Origin: a virus
Strand: one strand, 5' to 3'
Virus record (IMG/VR): IMGVR_UViG_3300044949_001417
Location: 1 to 29,023 of that record
DNA: 29,023 nucleotides
Shown here: positions 20,567 to 27,695 of the stretch, in pieces
Numbering within the stretch: position 1 is the first letter of the stretch
How the letters are laid out: every line of letters begins with the position of its first letter
The notes under the pieces: model-generated
Databases searched by the model: none
What the model saw: the letters and a program-made list of their open reading frames with translations, nothing else
What the model was told of the DNA's origin: nothing
Position numbers and translations under genes: made by a program

Positions 20567-20578
20567 GCAGGAGGCCAC

Positions 20579-21097
20579 ATGAACCGCAACTTCCCCCACA
20601 AGGAAATCGCCGACGCCCAGGCTGGCATCGTCGCCGTCGCCGAGCCGTCGCCCGCGATCTTCAGCTTCACCGTCCCCGGCGTTCCCGGCACCGCTGGCAG
20701 CAAGAAGTACGTCGGGCACCACGCGGGCAGGCCGGTGCTCATCGACGACGCCAAGAAGGGCAAGGAGTGGCGGGCGTCTGTGCAGTTGTTCGCGCGGCAG
20801 GCTGGCGTGCAGCCGATCGCCGGCCCGGTGCAACTGTGCGTCACGTTCTACATGCCGCGTCCGGCTGGGCACCACAAGGCCGGCGACAGATCCAAGCCCG
20901 TCAAGGACTCGGCGCCAGCTCGACCCCTGACCAAGCCCGACTGCACGAAGATGCTCCGGGCCGTAGAAGACGCGCTCAAGGGCATCGCGTGGCACGACGA
21001 CTCGCAGGTCGTGTCACAGCGAACTGAGAAGCACTACGCGGGCGCCGAGGGGCCGCGGTGCTTCGTGGCGATCTCTGAACACACGGATGCGTTCTAG
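20579..21097 (+). CDS. rusA: RusA-family Holliday junction resolvase
   Basis: 172 aa, ATG at 20579 behind GGAGG. The RusA pattern is clear: strand PVQLCVTFYMPRP (residues 83-95), RPLTKPDCTKMLRAVEDALKGIAWHDDSQVV (116-145) with acidic residues D121, D131, D140 and D141, and a following Lys (EKHYAG, K151). RusA dimers cut four-way DNA junctions symmetrically and are common in lambdoid phages, resolving recombination and replication intermediates. In the PDCTK segment a Thr stands where E. coli RusA has its second Asp (DLD), a variation seen in phage members. About 30 N-terminal residues precede the usual start. A perfect palindrome lies immediately upstream. Confidence 0.85.
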   Translation: MNRNFPHKEIADAQAGIVAVAEPSPAIFSFTVPGVPGTAGSKKYVGHHAGRPVLIDDAKKGKEWRASVQLFARQAGVQPIAGPVQLCVTFYMPRPAGHHKAGDRSKPVKDSAPARPLTKPDCTKMLRAVEDALKGIAWHDDSQVVSQRTEKHYAGAEGPRCFVAISEHTDAF

Positions 21098-21120
21098 GCC
21101 TGGGTAGCAAGGAAGCAAAG

Positions 21121-21999
21121 ATGATCGTCGATCCTGATTTCCTCGACCACTGGAAGACGCTGATGCTGGCCGACCTGCTGGGCGACCCGCAGGCACCTCT
21201 CTACGTCATCCGCATCTGGGGGCACTGCCAGATGCGCCGGCAGTGGGTCTTCGACAGCCTCCCGCCGTCTGCGCTCAAGGCTCTGTGCCGCTTCGATGGC
21301 GCTGCCGACAAGCTGGACGCCGCCCTGACGACCGCAGGATTCATCCGCCGCGACCAGGCTGGCACCGTCACCGTCTGCGAGTGGGAGATCTACAACGCGA
21401 GCCTCGTGGCGAACTGGACCAACGGAAAGAAGGGTGGGCGTCCGCAGAAATCCCGAGAAGAAAAACCCATGGGTAACCCATCGGTAACCCATGGGCTACC
21501 CATGGCTAACCCATGGCAAACCCATGGAGAACCCACTCCATCTATCTCTTCTTCTTCATCCTCTCTGTCTTCTCTGTCTTCTTCTTCTGAGGCGACAAAA
21601 CCGAACGCGGAGCCGTTCGAGTCCGACACGCCCGCCCCGTGCCCCCCGGAAACCCCCGGCTTCTTCCGGTTCATGAACGCCTACCCGTCGCACCGCAAGA
21701 ACGCCCGGTACGCAGCTGAAGACCTGTGGCGAGCCATGGTGCTGGAACCCAAGACCGAAGCGATCCTCACCGGCCTGGAGGTGTGGAAAGCCTCCGACCA
21801 GTGGCGCGAGGGCAAGGTGAACCGCATCGACAACTTCCTCAAAGACAGCATGTGGGAAAACCTCCCACCGGAGAGCACCAATGGACCCGATCACCGAAAT
21901 CAATCGCATCGCCGCCCGACATCCGAAGACGCCCGCCGTGCAGCGGATCGCGCCAGCCGTGTCGGAGGCGATGCGCGGCCTGCCGTCAAGGTCTACTGA
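21121..21999 (+). CDS. replication initiator, lambda O-like, with internal origin
   Basis: 292 aa, ATG at 21121 behind AAGGAAG. The N-terminal domain (residues 1-95; DPDFLDHWKTLMLADLLGD, LYVIRIWGHCQMRRQW, AGTVTVCEWEIYNASLVANW) resembles the winged-helix DNA-binding part of phage initiators. Then comes a Pro/Gly/Asn/His-rich segment with an 11-residue repeat (PMGNPSVTHGL, PMANPWQTHGE) encoded by DNA iterons, a serine-rich linker, and a C-terminal domain (FFRFMNAYPSHRKNARYAAEDLWRAM ... NRIDNFLKDSMWENLPP) of the type that loads helicase partners. It would bind the iterons in its own gene and recruit the DnaC-like loader. The last 40 codons overlap the loader gene in another frame. Confidence 0.75.
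   Translation: MIVDPDFLDHWKTLMLADLLGDPQAPLYVIRIWGHCQMRRQWVFDSLPPSALKALCRFDGAADKLDAALTTAGFIRRDQAGTVTVCEWEIYNASLVANWTNGKKGGRPQKSREEKPMGNPSVTHGLPMANPWQTHGEPTPSISSSSSSLSSLSSSSEATKPNAEPFESDTPAPCPPETPGFFRFMNAYPSHRKNARYAAEDLWRAMVLEPKTEAILTGLEVWKASDQWREGKVNRIDNFLKDSMWENLPPESTNGPDHRNQSHRRPTSEDARRAADRASRVGGDARPAVKVY
21465..21541 (+). repeat. seven 11-bp iterons, probable replication origin
   Basis: ACCCAT (last copy ACCCAC) begins at 21465, 21476, 21487, 21498, 21509, 21520 and 21531: seven copies in exact 11-bp steps, consensus ACCCATGGSTA. Copies decay towards the end (ACCCATGGAGA, ACCCACTCCAT). All lie inside the initiator gene. This is the arrangement of the lambda origin, where the O protein binds iterons inside its own gene. 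An easily melted pyrimidine-rich stretch follows directly. Confidence 0.85.
21542..21592 (+). other. pyrimidine-rich candidate DNA-unwinding region
   Basis: Immediately after the iterons the plus strand is almost only C and T (TCTTCTTCTTCATCC..., ending TCTTCTTCTTCTGAGG) and is markedly less GC-rich than the rest of the window. It encodes a serine run (SSSSSSLSSLSSSS) that serves as a flexible linker. In the lambda origin an A/T-rich strand-biased stretch next to the iterons is where the helix opens; this looks equivalent. Confidence 0.65.
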
Positions 22000-22600
22000 C
22001 GCCCAGGCCGACCAAGAGCGGCTCCAGAACGCCGAGCGTCGTCAGGCCGAGTACGCAGCCGCCGAACGCTACAACGCCGCCCGCGTGCCCCTGCGCTACC
22101 GACAGACGAAGACCCACGGCCTGAACGAGCGATGGGTCGAGAAGTTCCGCACCGCCTGTCGCCTGATCGAGCAGCCCGGCGCCATCGTCGTCCTGACGGG
22201 CTCCCACGGCACGGGGAAGACTCACATGGCCTGCGAGGTCATCCGCAAGGCGACGACGCGGGGCACGGCTCTGTATGCGACGTGGGCCGACATCTCGCGG
22301 CGCTGGCGTGAGGCCGTCACGGGCGACTCGGAGTCCGAGCGGAAGGTCATCGCCGAGTTCGACACCCCCGCCCTGCTGGTCATCGACGAGATCGAGGTCG
22401 CCAAGGACGGCGAGTTCGGCGACCGGAACATGCGCGAGCTGCTCGATCGGCGGTATCGCAACATGCGGGCGACGCTGCTGCTGTCCAACCTGTCGCGTGA
22501 GGCGTTGCAGGCGAAGCTGGACCCGAGCATCCTGGACCGCATGGCCGAAGCCGGCGGAATCGTCGTCTGCGACTGGCCGAGCATGCGGGGGGTGGCATGA
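21881..22600 (+). CDS. DnaC/IstB-like helicase loader ATPase
   Basis: 239 aa, ATG at 21881 with GGAGA 8 bases before; overlaps the initiator gene by 119 bp. The AAA+ core shows Walker A LTGSHGTGKTH (K113), Walker B ALLVIDEIE (residues 164-172), a sensor Asn (LLLSNLS, N203) and the arginine-finger region ILDRM (R220), as in DnaC and phage loaders. It should load the replicative DNA helicase at the origin opened by the initiator. No phage helicase is seen in the window, so host DnaB is likely recruited. The N-terminal 65 residues are a helical adaptor. Confidence 0.85.
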   Translation: MDPITEINRIAARHPKTPAVQRIAPAVSEAMRGLPSRSTDAQADQERLQNAERRQAEYAAAERYNAARVPLRYRQTKTHGLNERWVEKFRTACRLIEQPGAIVVLTGSHGTGKTHMACEVIRKATTRGTALYATWADISRRWREAVTGDSESERKVIAEFDTPALLVIDEIEVAKDGEFGDRNMRELLDRRYRNMRATLLLSNLSREALQAKLDPSILDRMAEAGGIVVCDWPSMRGVA

Positions 22601-23058
22601 ACCTCCCCGAAGCCATCCCCGGCGTGAACTGTGCCGCCGTCGTCGATCCCGTGACCCGCAAGGGCTTTCGTGGCGCGATTGCTGGCCAGGCTCAGGCTCC
22701 ACGCTCTGGCAACATGAACGTGCCAATGACCGCGATCGTCGGTGCCGTCTGCGCGGCCCTTCGCATCGAGCCCGCAGAGTTCCGGTCTACGTCACGGTTC
22801 AGCCGCGTGGTCATCGCCCGCGAGCTGGTGTCGGCGCTGGCGGCGGATCTGACGCGGCTTTCGTATCCCGCGATCGCACTGGCGATGGGCAGGCCGAATC
22901 ACTCGACGATCATCGACGCACGCGAGCGCTGGTATAACCGCGTCGAGCGTGCCGAGAAGGGCGACAAGTCCGCGTACATCGCGGTGTGGCGAACGGCGTA
23001 TGAACCGAAGGCGTTGTACGAGAAGCTGAGGGCGGAACTGGAAAGGCAGGCCAAGTGA
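22597..23058 (+). CDS. stand-alone DnaA domain IV-like DNA-binding protein
   Basis: 153 aa, ATG at 22597 (ATGA overlap). Residues about 44-116 match the C-terminal DNA-binding domain of DnaA: TAIVGAVCAALRIEPAEFRSTSRFSRVVIARELVSALAADLTRLSYPAIALAMG, then GRPNHSTIIDARERW, where the DnaA signature is G-R-(D/N)-H-S-T-V. There is no AAA+ domain; the first 40 residues look unstructured and the last 35 form a helical basic tail. In bacteria this domain recognises DnaA boxes. Placed after an initiator and a loader, it could support phage replication or compete with host DnaA. Both ideas are inference. Confidence 0.8.
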   Translation: MNLPEAIPGVNCAAVVDPVTRKGFRGAIAGQAQAPRSGNMNVPMTAIVGAVCAALRIEPAEFRSTSRFSRVVIARELVSALAADLTRLSYPAIALAMGRPNHSTIIDARERWYNRVERAEKGDKSAYIAVWRTAYEPKALYEKLRAELERQAK

Positions 23059-23561
23059 ACGACAACAACATGAACAACTGGACTCCGGAGCCGTGGCAGA
23101 CCGGACGCGAAGATGCGCAGTCCTACTACGGAGACACAGGACAGCCGTTTTCCAGCGTCTACCGCCAAGACGACGACGACCGAATGCCGCTGACGCCGGA
23201 TGGATTTGGCGGCATGACTCGCGTTCCACTTCGCATCGCGTACGTCGAAGGCAAAGACATTCCGCGCGACGAAGAGAAGGCCAACGCACGCCGCATCGTC
23301 GCCTGCGTCAACGCCTGCAAAGACCTCGCCAACCCCGCCGCCGAAATCAAGGCCATGAGGGAGGTGTGTTCGGCGGCACTCCGCTACCGCAACGGCAAAT
23401 ACAGCGGCGACTGCGAGCGTCAAGAGCAGGCGTGGTTCGACGTGGTGAGGGCACTTGACGACGCCCTCGCCGTGTTGAAGGCACTTGACGCAGCCCTCGC
23501 CGCGTTGAAGGCACCCACCAGCGACGGCGCGGGGGAAGGAGGGGGCAATGCCCAAGCGTGA
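23055..23561 (+). CDS. phage accessory protein with 'ANAR' motif and tandem C-terminal repeat
   Basis: 168 aa from GTG at 23055 (GTGA overlap). It begins with a polar NNMNNWTPEPWQTG and contains DEEKANARRIVACVNACKDL near residues 72-91, a motif common to small phage proteins of unknown role (EANArlIaaaP.LL). The C-terminal 40 residues include LDDALAVLKALDAALAALKA, produced by a duplicated 30-bp DNA unit, followed by a Gly-rich end. The function is unknown. Confidence 0.6.
   Translation: MNDNNMNNWTPEPWQTGREDAQSYYGDTGQPFSSVYRQDDDDRMPLTPDGFGGMTRVPLRIAYVEGKDIPRDEEKANARRIVACVNACKDLANPAAEIKAMREVCSAALRYRNGKYSGDCERQEQAWFDVVRALDDALAVLKALDAALAALKAPTSDGAGEGGGNAQA
23450..23509 (+). repeat. 30-bp tandem direct repeat inside a gene
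   Basis: 23450-23479 and 23480-23509 are two 30-bp copies starting GGCACTTGACG and ending GTTGAA, differing at a few positions; a third partial copy (GGCAC) follows at 23510. They are in frame and encode (K)ALDxALAxLKA helical repeats. The period is a multiple of three, so copy number can vary without a frameshift. This looks like a slippage-prone helix repeat. Confidence 0.75.
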
Positions 23562-23799
23562 CAACAGCGTGCGGTTCGCGGATACCGCGTGGGGTTTCGT
23601 GGCTGGCGATGCAAGCGACAAGAGCATTATCGTCGTCAACCGAATGGCGTCGTCTCGCTCATCTGACAATCGCAAGTGGGCCGCGATCCGCGTGTGGGCA
23701 GCGGGCCAGTGGATCGACATAACCGCGACACCGACGACGGTACGCGTCAACCGCAAGCCCGCAGCGAAGAAGGCCCGAACGCGGGCGGGAGGCAAGTAG
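23548..23799 (+). CDS. small basic protein, unknown
   Basis: 83 aa, ATG at 23548 behind GGAGGGGG, overlapping the previous gene by 14 bp. The middle is strand-rich (WGFVAGDASDKSIIVVNRM; KWAAIRVWAAGQWIDITATPTTVRV) and the C-terminus is very basic (RKPAAKKARTRAGGK), suggesting nucleic-acid contact. I cannot name a family. Confidence 0.55.
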   Translation: MPKRDNSVRFADTAWGFVAGDASDKSIIVVNRMASSRSSDNRKWAAIRVWAAGQWIDITATPTTVRVNRKPAAKKARTRAGGK

Positions 23800-23800
23800 C

Positions 23801-24193
23801 ATGTTCACAGACGAAGACCACGCGAAGGCGGTGCAACTCTGGGACAAGTTCAAAGGCGCGGAGTGGTGGCCGTTCTACGTCGCGCACGACGGAGCAGCCT
23901 GGACCATTTGCGGCGCCGCTGTTCCGACGCACGTTGCGATGGAGATCGTGTCGCATCACGCGGTCGTGCACATGGCCCGGGGGGGTGTCTGCGAGATCCG
24001 GTTCAGCAACACCAACGAACGAGCGCACGAGAGCCGGCAGTGGAGCGCGACGCGATACGCGGTCGCGTTGCACGTTGCGGAGTATCGTGGCTCGTCGCCC
24101 GTTGACTGCATCCTCGGCTTGGTGGGCACGCCACGAATCCCACGGGGCGATTCGGACGAGCGTGCGAGGCTCCATGTCTACCCTGAACCCTGA
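23801..24193 (+). CDS. last early-operon protein, unknown
   Basis: 130 aa, ATG at 23801 with GGGAGG 10 bases before. The sequence (VQLWDKFKGAEWWPFYVAHDGAAWTICGAAVPTHVAMEIVSHHAVVHMARGG) has several His and Trp but no pattern I know. It ends the early run; a 169-bp non-coding gap then separates it from the late operon. Confidence 0.5.
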   Translation: MFTDEDHAKAVQLWDKFKGAEWWPFYVAHDGAAWTICGAAVPTHVAMEIVSHHAVVHMARGGVCEIRFSNTNERAHESRQWSATRYAVALHVAEYRGSSPVDCILGLVGTPRIPRGDSDERARLHVYPEP

Positions 24194-24362
24194 CCGCACG
24201 GAGGCCGAACAGGGGTACCCCCGGGTAGGTACCGATTTTGTTAGGTGTCCGGTTGCAGGTGCCAAGCGTCGCATTTTTTGACGAATCTGAGCGATTCTAC
24301 GTGGTTCCCGTTAGGATGTCAATAGGTGAACGATCGTTCAACGCAAAGGAGGCGTGTTCGGT
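24194..24362 (+). promoter_or_regulatory. early-late intergenic control region with palindromes
   Basis: This 169-bp gap is the largest non-coding break right of the replication block and is locally A/T-richer (TTTTTT run at 24274-24279). It contains GGTAC/GTACC arms (24214-24218, 24229-24233) followed by GATTTTGTT, a possible weak terminator for the early operon; an inverted repeat GAATC/GATTC (24283-24287, 24293-24297); and a perfect 14-bp palindrome TGAACGATCGTTCA (24327-24340) 7 bases before the GGAGG of the next gene. The last is a good candidate operator or activator site for the late operon. I could not settle on promoter boxes. Confidence 0.55.
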
Positions 24363-24887
24363 ATGAAAAAGGCCCGCAAACTGCTGTCTGACACGTTCCG
24401 GCCGACTCGCGGCGGCGATGGTGGACTGCTGCCGCGCGATGTTGACGCGATGACGAAGCGGCAGGCCCGGCTCGGCATTCGTCGCGCGGTGGCAAAGAAC
24501 GCGTGCGTGTTCCCGACCGTGGCCCCGGCGCCGGTTTGCTTCTCGACCAGGAGCCAAGTGGACCGGGCGCACGACGAGAAGCTGGACGGGAAGCTGCTGC
24601 GTGGTGATCGCGTTCCGACAGCGACGCCGCGGCAGTACCCCGAGCATGAGTTCCACACGCCGATTCAGCGCGTGGGCACGACGACGGACGGGACGCCGGT
24701 GCTGGCGCGTGATCTGGTGCACATGGAACAGGTCTTTGACGCGACGGAGGCCACGACGCGATGGCTCGCGCAGCAGGGGCTGGAGGTGAACGGACGAGCG
24801 GCGGCAACAACCGAGCGTGCGGCGATGCTTTTCGGAAGCGGTTTCCGAGATGCAACGCGGCAGCTCACGAAGCTCTGGAAGAGCTAG
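24363..24887 (+). CDS. first gene of the late operon, unknown
   Basis: 174 aa. The ATG at 24363 is chosen because GGAGG (24348-24352) is at proper distance; an in-frame GTG at 24354 is too close to it. The N-terminus is basic (MKKARKLLSDTFRPTRGG), with a middle of HEFHTPIQRVGTTTDGTPVLARDLVHMEQVFDATEATTRWL and a helical end (RDATRQLTKLWKS). No known domain is recognised. Its place before terminase suggests a packaging accessory or late regulator. Confidence 0.5.
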   Translation: MKKARKLLSDTFRPTRGGDGGLLPRDVDAMTKRQARLGIRRAVAKNACVFPTVAPAPVCFSTRSQVDRAHDEKLDGKLLRGDRVPTATPRQYPEHEFHTPIQRVGTTTDGTPVLARDLVHMEQVFDATEATTRWLAQQGLEVNGRAAATTERAAMLFGSGFRDATRQLTKLWKS

Positions 24888-24898
24888 GAGGCCTCGAC

Positions 24899-25171
24899 AT
24901 GACGGGCATGGAACGCCTGAACACGTGCGCGCGGATGATGGTGCGCGGGATCTTGGGAACGAAGCGGTGGGAGATGCTGCCCGCGATCGAGGCGGCACTG
25001 CTCGACAACTGGGATGAGCGGTCGATGCGCGACATCGCCCAGGAGCACCGTCTACCAGAGGCGACGCTGCGGGCGATCTTGATCGAGGTCCGCCGCGAGA
25101 TGAAGGCAATCTGTGAGGCCGAGAAGGTCACGCCGCAGATGGTTCTGGCAAGGCCGGACACCGATGAGTAA
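24899..25171 (+). CDS. small HTH protein before terminase
   Basis: 90 aa, ATG at 24899 behind AGGAGG (24887-24892). After a first helix (NTCARMMVRGILGTKRWEMLPAIEAALLDNWDERS) comes a likely helix-turn-helix, MRDIAQEHRLPEATLRAILIEVRREMKAIC (about residues 41-70). The layout recalls sigma-like or terminase-associated HTH proteins. It overlaps the terminase small subunit gene by 8 bp. It could be a late gene regulator or a DNA-recognition partner of terminase. Confidence 0.6.
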   Translation: MTGMERLNTCARMMVRGILGTKRWEMLPAIEAALLDNWDERSMRDIAQEHRLPEATLRAILIEVRREMKAICEAEKVTPQMVLARPDTDE

Positions 25172-25706
25172 GCGAACCCTGACAGCATCGCAGGCAGCGA
25201 AGGCGCTGGGCATCTCCAAGGAGTACCTGAACGGTCAGGTACGCGACAAGGGAGCGCCATGCGATACGCACGAGAACGGGCGGCGGCTGTTCAGTGAGGC
25301 CGAGCTGCGTGAGTGGTTCAACAACGTCGGGTCGGTGCAGCCGCGGCTGGCGAACAAGACGGGCGTGTTTTCGCAGGCCGAGCGAGACAAGGCCGAGATC
25401 GTGGTGGGCGATGGCGATGACGCGGCGATGCCAATGGCCGAGGCCTTGCGGCGTCGCACGATCGAGGAGGCCCGCGACCGCAAGATGAAAAACGACATCC
25501 GTGAGGGCAAGCTGATGGACGCGGTCGAGGTCGAGCGTGCATGGGCTCAGGAGTCGATGACGATCCGCATGGCGATCGAGGCGATTCCGGTCAAGGCCGC
25601 TCAGCAGGTGGTCGCGGCGCTGCAGTTGCCGGCGGAACGGATTCAGACGATCCGCAGCCTTCTGGACCACGAGGTGCGAGAAGCAATGCGAGGGCTGAGC
25701 GCGTGA
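25164..25706 (+). CDS. terminase small subunit, Nu1-like
   Basis: 180 aa, ATG at 25164. Residues 1-55 form the MerR-like winged helix of lambda gpNu1-type subunits (TLTASQAAKALGISKEYLNGQVRDKGAPCDTHENGRRLFSEAELREWFNN). The rest is helical with the feature of this family near the middle: AMPMAEALRRRTIEEARDRKMKNDIREGKLMDAVEVERAW, followed by helices (RMAIEAIPVKAAQQVVAALQLP). The subunit recognises the packaging site (cos or pac) and presents DNA to the large subunit. It is coupled to that gene by a GTGA overlap. The binding site is not identified. Confidence 0.8.
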   Translation: MSKRTLTASQAAKALGISKEYLNGQVRDKGAPCDTHENGRRLFSEAELREWFNNVGSVQPRLANKTGVFSQAERDKAEIVVGDGDDAAMPMAEALRRRTIEEARDRKMKNDIREGKLMDAVEVERAWAQESMTIRMAIEAIPVKAAQQVVAALQLPAERIQTIRSLLDHEVREAMRGLSA

Positions 25707-27640
25707 CGCTGTGTGATCCCATTGCAGTGGCTCGGGCGGTTCGGCGGCGTGCCTTTGCCGTCCGCGATCCAATCCCGATCGACGAGTGGTGCGACAAGCA
25801 TCGCGTGGTGGTGTCGGGCAACGCTGAGCCGGGACCGTGGCGCACGGCCCGCACGCCATACCTGCGCGAGCCGATGCGGTGCATGGATGACCCCGCGTTC
25901 CGGCGGGTGACGCTGATGATGGCGTCGCAGTTGGGCAAGACCGAGGCTGGCGTGAACGGCATGCTCAAGCACATGGTCGAGAACCCGAACCACTGGCTGG
26001 CGATCTGGCCGAACGACAAGCTGGCCCGCAAGGTGGTGAAGGACCGCATCCGCAAGACCATTGAGGCGATGCCCGTGTTCGATGGTCTGTTCATGCGGAA
26101 GCGGACGCAGTCATCGACGACGACGCTGGCGATGATGAACGGATCGACGGTCACGGCGGTGGGTTCGGGGTCGAGCACGAACGTCCGCAGCAACCCGATC
26201 GGGTTCATCCTCATCGACGAAGAGGATCTGTGCATTGAAGAGAACGACCAGATCATTCAAGAGGCGATCCAGCGCACCGGCACGTTCCAGCGGTCGCTGC
26301 TGATCGACATGGGCACGCCCGGCCTGCAGAACATGGGCCTGCACGCGGAATACATGAAGTCGGACCAGCGGCGGTACGAGGTGCCGTGTCCGCACTGCTG
26401 GAAGCACCAGGAGCTGATCTGGAAGAATGTCCGGTGGAAGGGCGGCGCGACTGCGGACCCGGACGAGGTCGAGCGGACGGCGGTGTACGTCTGCGAGCAC
26501 TGCGGCGGCGTCATCGAGAACCACCACAAGGAGCAGATGCTAGCGCACGGCGTGTGGGTCCGCGAGGGCCAGTTCGTGCGTCGGCGTGACGACGGAACGG
26601 TCGAGCTGGTCGGCGACGTTCGCCCGTCCACGCACGCGGGCTTCCGGCTGTCGTCGCTGTACTCCCCGTTCAAGACGTTCGGGTGGGTAGCCCGGGACTT
26701 TGTCGAGGCCAAGGGGTTCCCGCCGCGGGTGTGGTTCAACGGCAAGCTGGGCCAGCCGTGGGCGCCGAAGGGCGAATCGCTCGAGGTGTCGCAGCTCGAG
26801 AAGCTGCGGCTGCCGTATGTCGGCGGCGGTCACAAGATGGGCACGGTGCCCGAGCCGGTGCTGGCGCTGACGATGGCCGCAGACGTGCAGGCTGATCACC
26901 TGTGGTGCGTGGTCGAGGGCTGGACCGAGGGCGGCGTGGACTCGCACTTGGTCTGGGCCGAAAAGATCGAGAGTCCGGCCGGTGGCGGCATCGGGCAGCT
27001 CGAGCACGTCCGGCGGCGCGTGTTCCCCACGGCGGACGGTCGGCAGATGCGAATCGTCGCCACGTTCATCGACTCGCAATACCGAACGGAGGAGGTCTTT
27101 GAGTTCTGCCGACAGGGGAAGGCCCGGGGCGAGCGGATCGTGGCGGTTCAGGGACACGATCACCTGACCCTGCCGCACTACGCCAAGGTCATCGAGAAGA
27201 CCGCGAGCGGGCGGGCGCTGATCGGCGGGGTGCAACTGCTGCACGTCAACAACTCGCATTGGACGGAGGCGATTTGGGGCCAGTTGCTGAACAGCCTGCG
27301 GGCGGTGGGGGGGCAGGCGGACGATTCGCAGCCGGACCTGTCGCGCCCGGCCGGACGGCGGTTTCTGCCCGAGGACTGCCCAGCGTTCGTGCTCGAGCAC
27401 ATCACGGCGGAAGCGGCGATCCCCCGGAAGCGTGGCGGTCAGACGATCGTGACGTGGGATCTGCGGCCGGGGCGGCGCGACAACCACATTCTGGATTGTC
27501 TGCGGTACAACGCGGCTGGTGCCGATTGGGCTGGCGCGAAGCGGCTGATGCGGCAAGCTCCGGCGGCGTCGTCGGCCCCTCGCCTGCAGGGCGTGTCGGA
27601 CCCGTCGATTGAGCGGTTCCGGGATCGTTTGCGCCGCTAA
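25703..27640 (+). CDS. terminase large subunit, GpA family
   Basis: 645 aa from GTG at 25703 (GTGA overlap), the usual length for lambda gpA-type terminases. Features in order: the N-terminal IDEWCDKHRVV...GPWRTARTPYLREPMRCMDD pattern of the family, a variant Walker A ASQLGKTE (residues 74-81), Walker B FILIDEED (168-175), a two-Cys-pair zinc site (CPHCWK ... CEHCGG), and the nuclease domain (MAADVQADHLWCVVEGW, D in DVQ; then FIDSQYRTEEVFEFC; DNHILDCLRYN near the C-terminus). It pumps DNA into the procapsid and cuts the concatemer. All visible motifs are intact. Confidence 0.92.
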   Translation: MTLCDPIAVARAVRRRAFAVRDPIPIDEWCDKHRVVVSGNAEPGPWRTARTPYLREPMRCMDDPAFRRVTLMMASQLGKTEAGVNGMLKHMVENPNHWLAIWPNDKLARKVVKDRIRKTIEAMPVFDGLFMRKRTQSSTTTLAMMNGSTVTAVGSGSSTNVRSNPIGFILIDEEDLCIEENDQIIQEAIQRTGTFQRSLLIDMGTPGLQNMGLHAEYMKSDQRRYEVPCPHCWKHQELIWKNVRWKGGATADPDEVERTAVYVCEHCGGVIENHHKEQMLAHGVWVREGQFVRRRDDGTVELVGDVRPSTHAGFRLSSLYSPFKTFGWVARDFVEAKGFPPRVWFNGKLGQPWAPKGESLEVSQLEKLRLPYVGGGHKMGTVPEPVLALTMAADVQADHLWCVVEGWTEGGVDSHLVWAEKIESPAGGGIGQLEHVRRRVFPTADGRQMRIVATFIDSQYRTEEVFEFCRQGKARGERIVAVQGHDHLTLPHYAKVIEKTASGRALIGGVQLLHVNNSHWTEAIWGQLLNSLRAVGGQADDSQPDLSRPAGRRFLPEDCPAFVLEHITAEAAIPRKRGGQTIVTWDLRPGRRDNHILDCLRYNAAGADWAGAKRLMRQAPAASSAPRLQGVSDPSIERFRDRLRR

Positions 27641-27643
27641 GTC

Positions 27644-27680
27644 GTCTAGCCCGTGATCCGGTGCGCAGGATTCCTGCGCA
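27644..27680. promoter_or_regulatory. CTAGAC motif (minus) and 19-bp palindrome after terminase
   Basis: The 55-bp gap 27641-27695 contains GTCTAG at 27644-27649, a minus-strand CTAGAC whose 13-bp context CACGGGCTAGACG is also found at the right attachment repeat (12520-12531 area). It is followed by arms TGCGCAGGA (27662-27670) and TCCTGCGCA (27672-27680) around one central T. The loop is too short for a terminator hairpin, so a dimer-binding site is more likely. It is one of the few breaks in the late operon. Confidence 0.5.
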
Positions 27681-27695
27681 TTCTGGGTATGGGGT

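Noticed and set aside
21465-21541. CRISPR-like repeat array
   Set aside because: Repeats are 6-11 bp with no spacers; they are iterons. No cas gene is present anywhere in the window.
25164-25320. second excisionase gene
   Set aside because: The MerR-like domain continues into a typical terminase small subunit and is coupled to the large subunit, so it is a Nu1-like protein.
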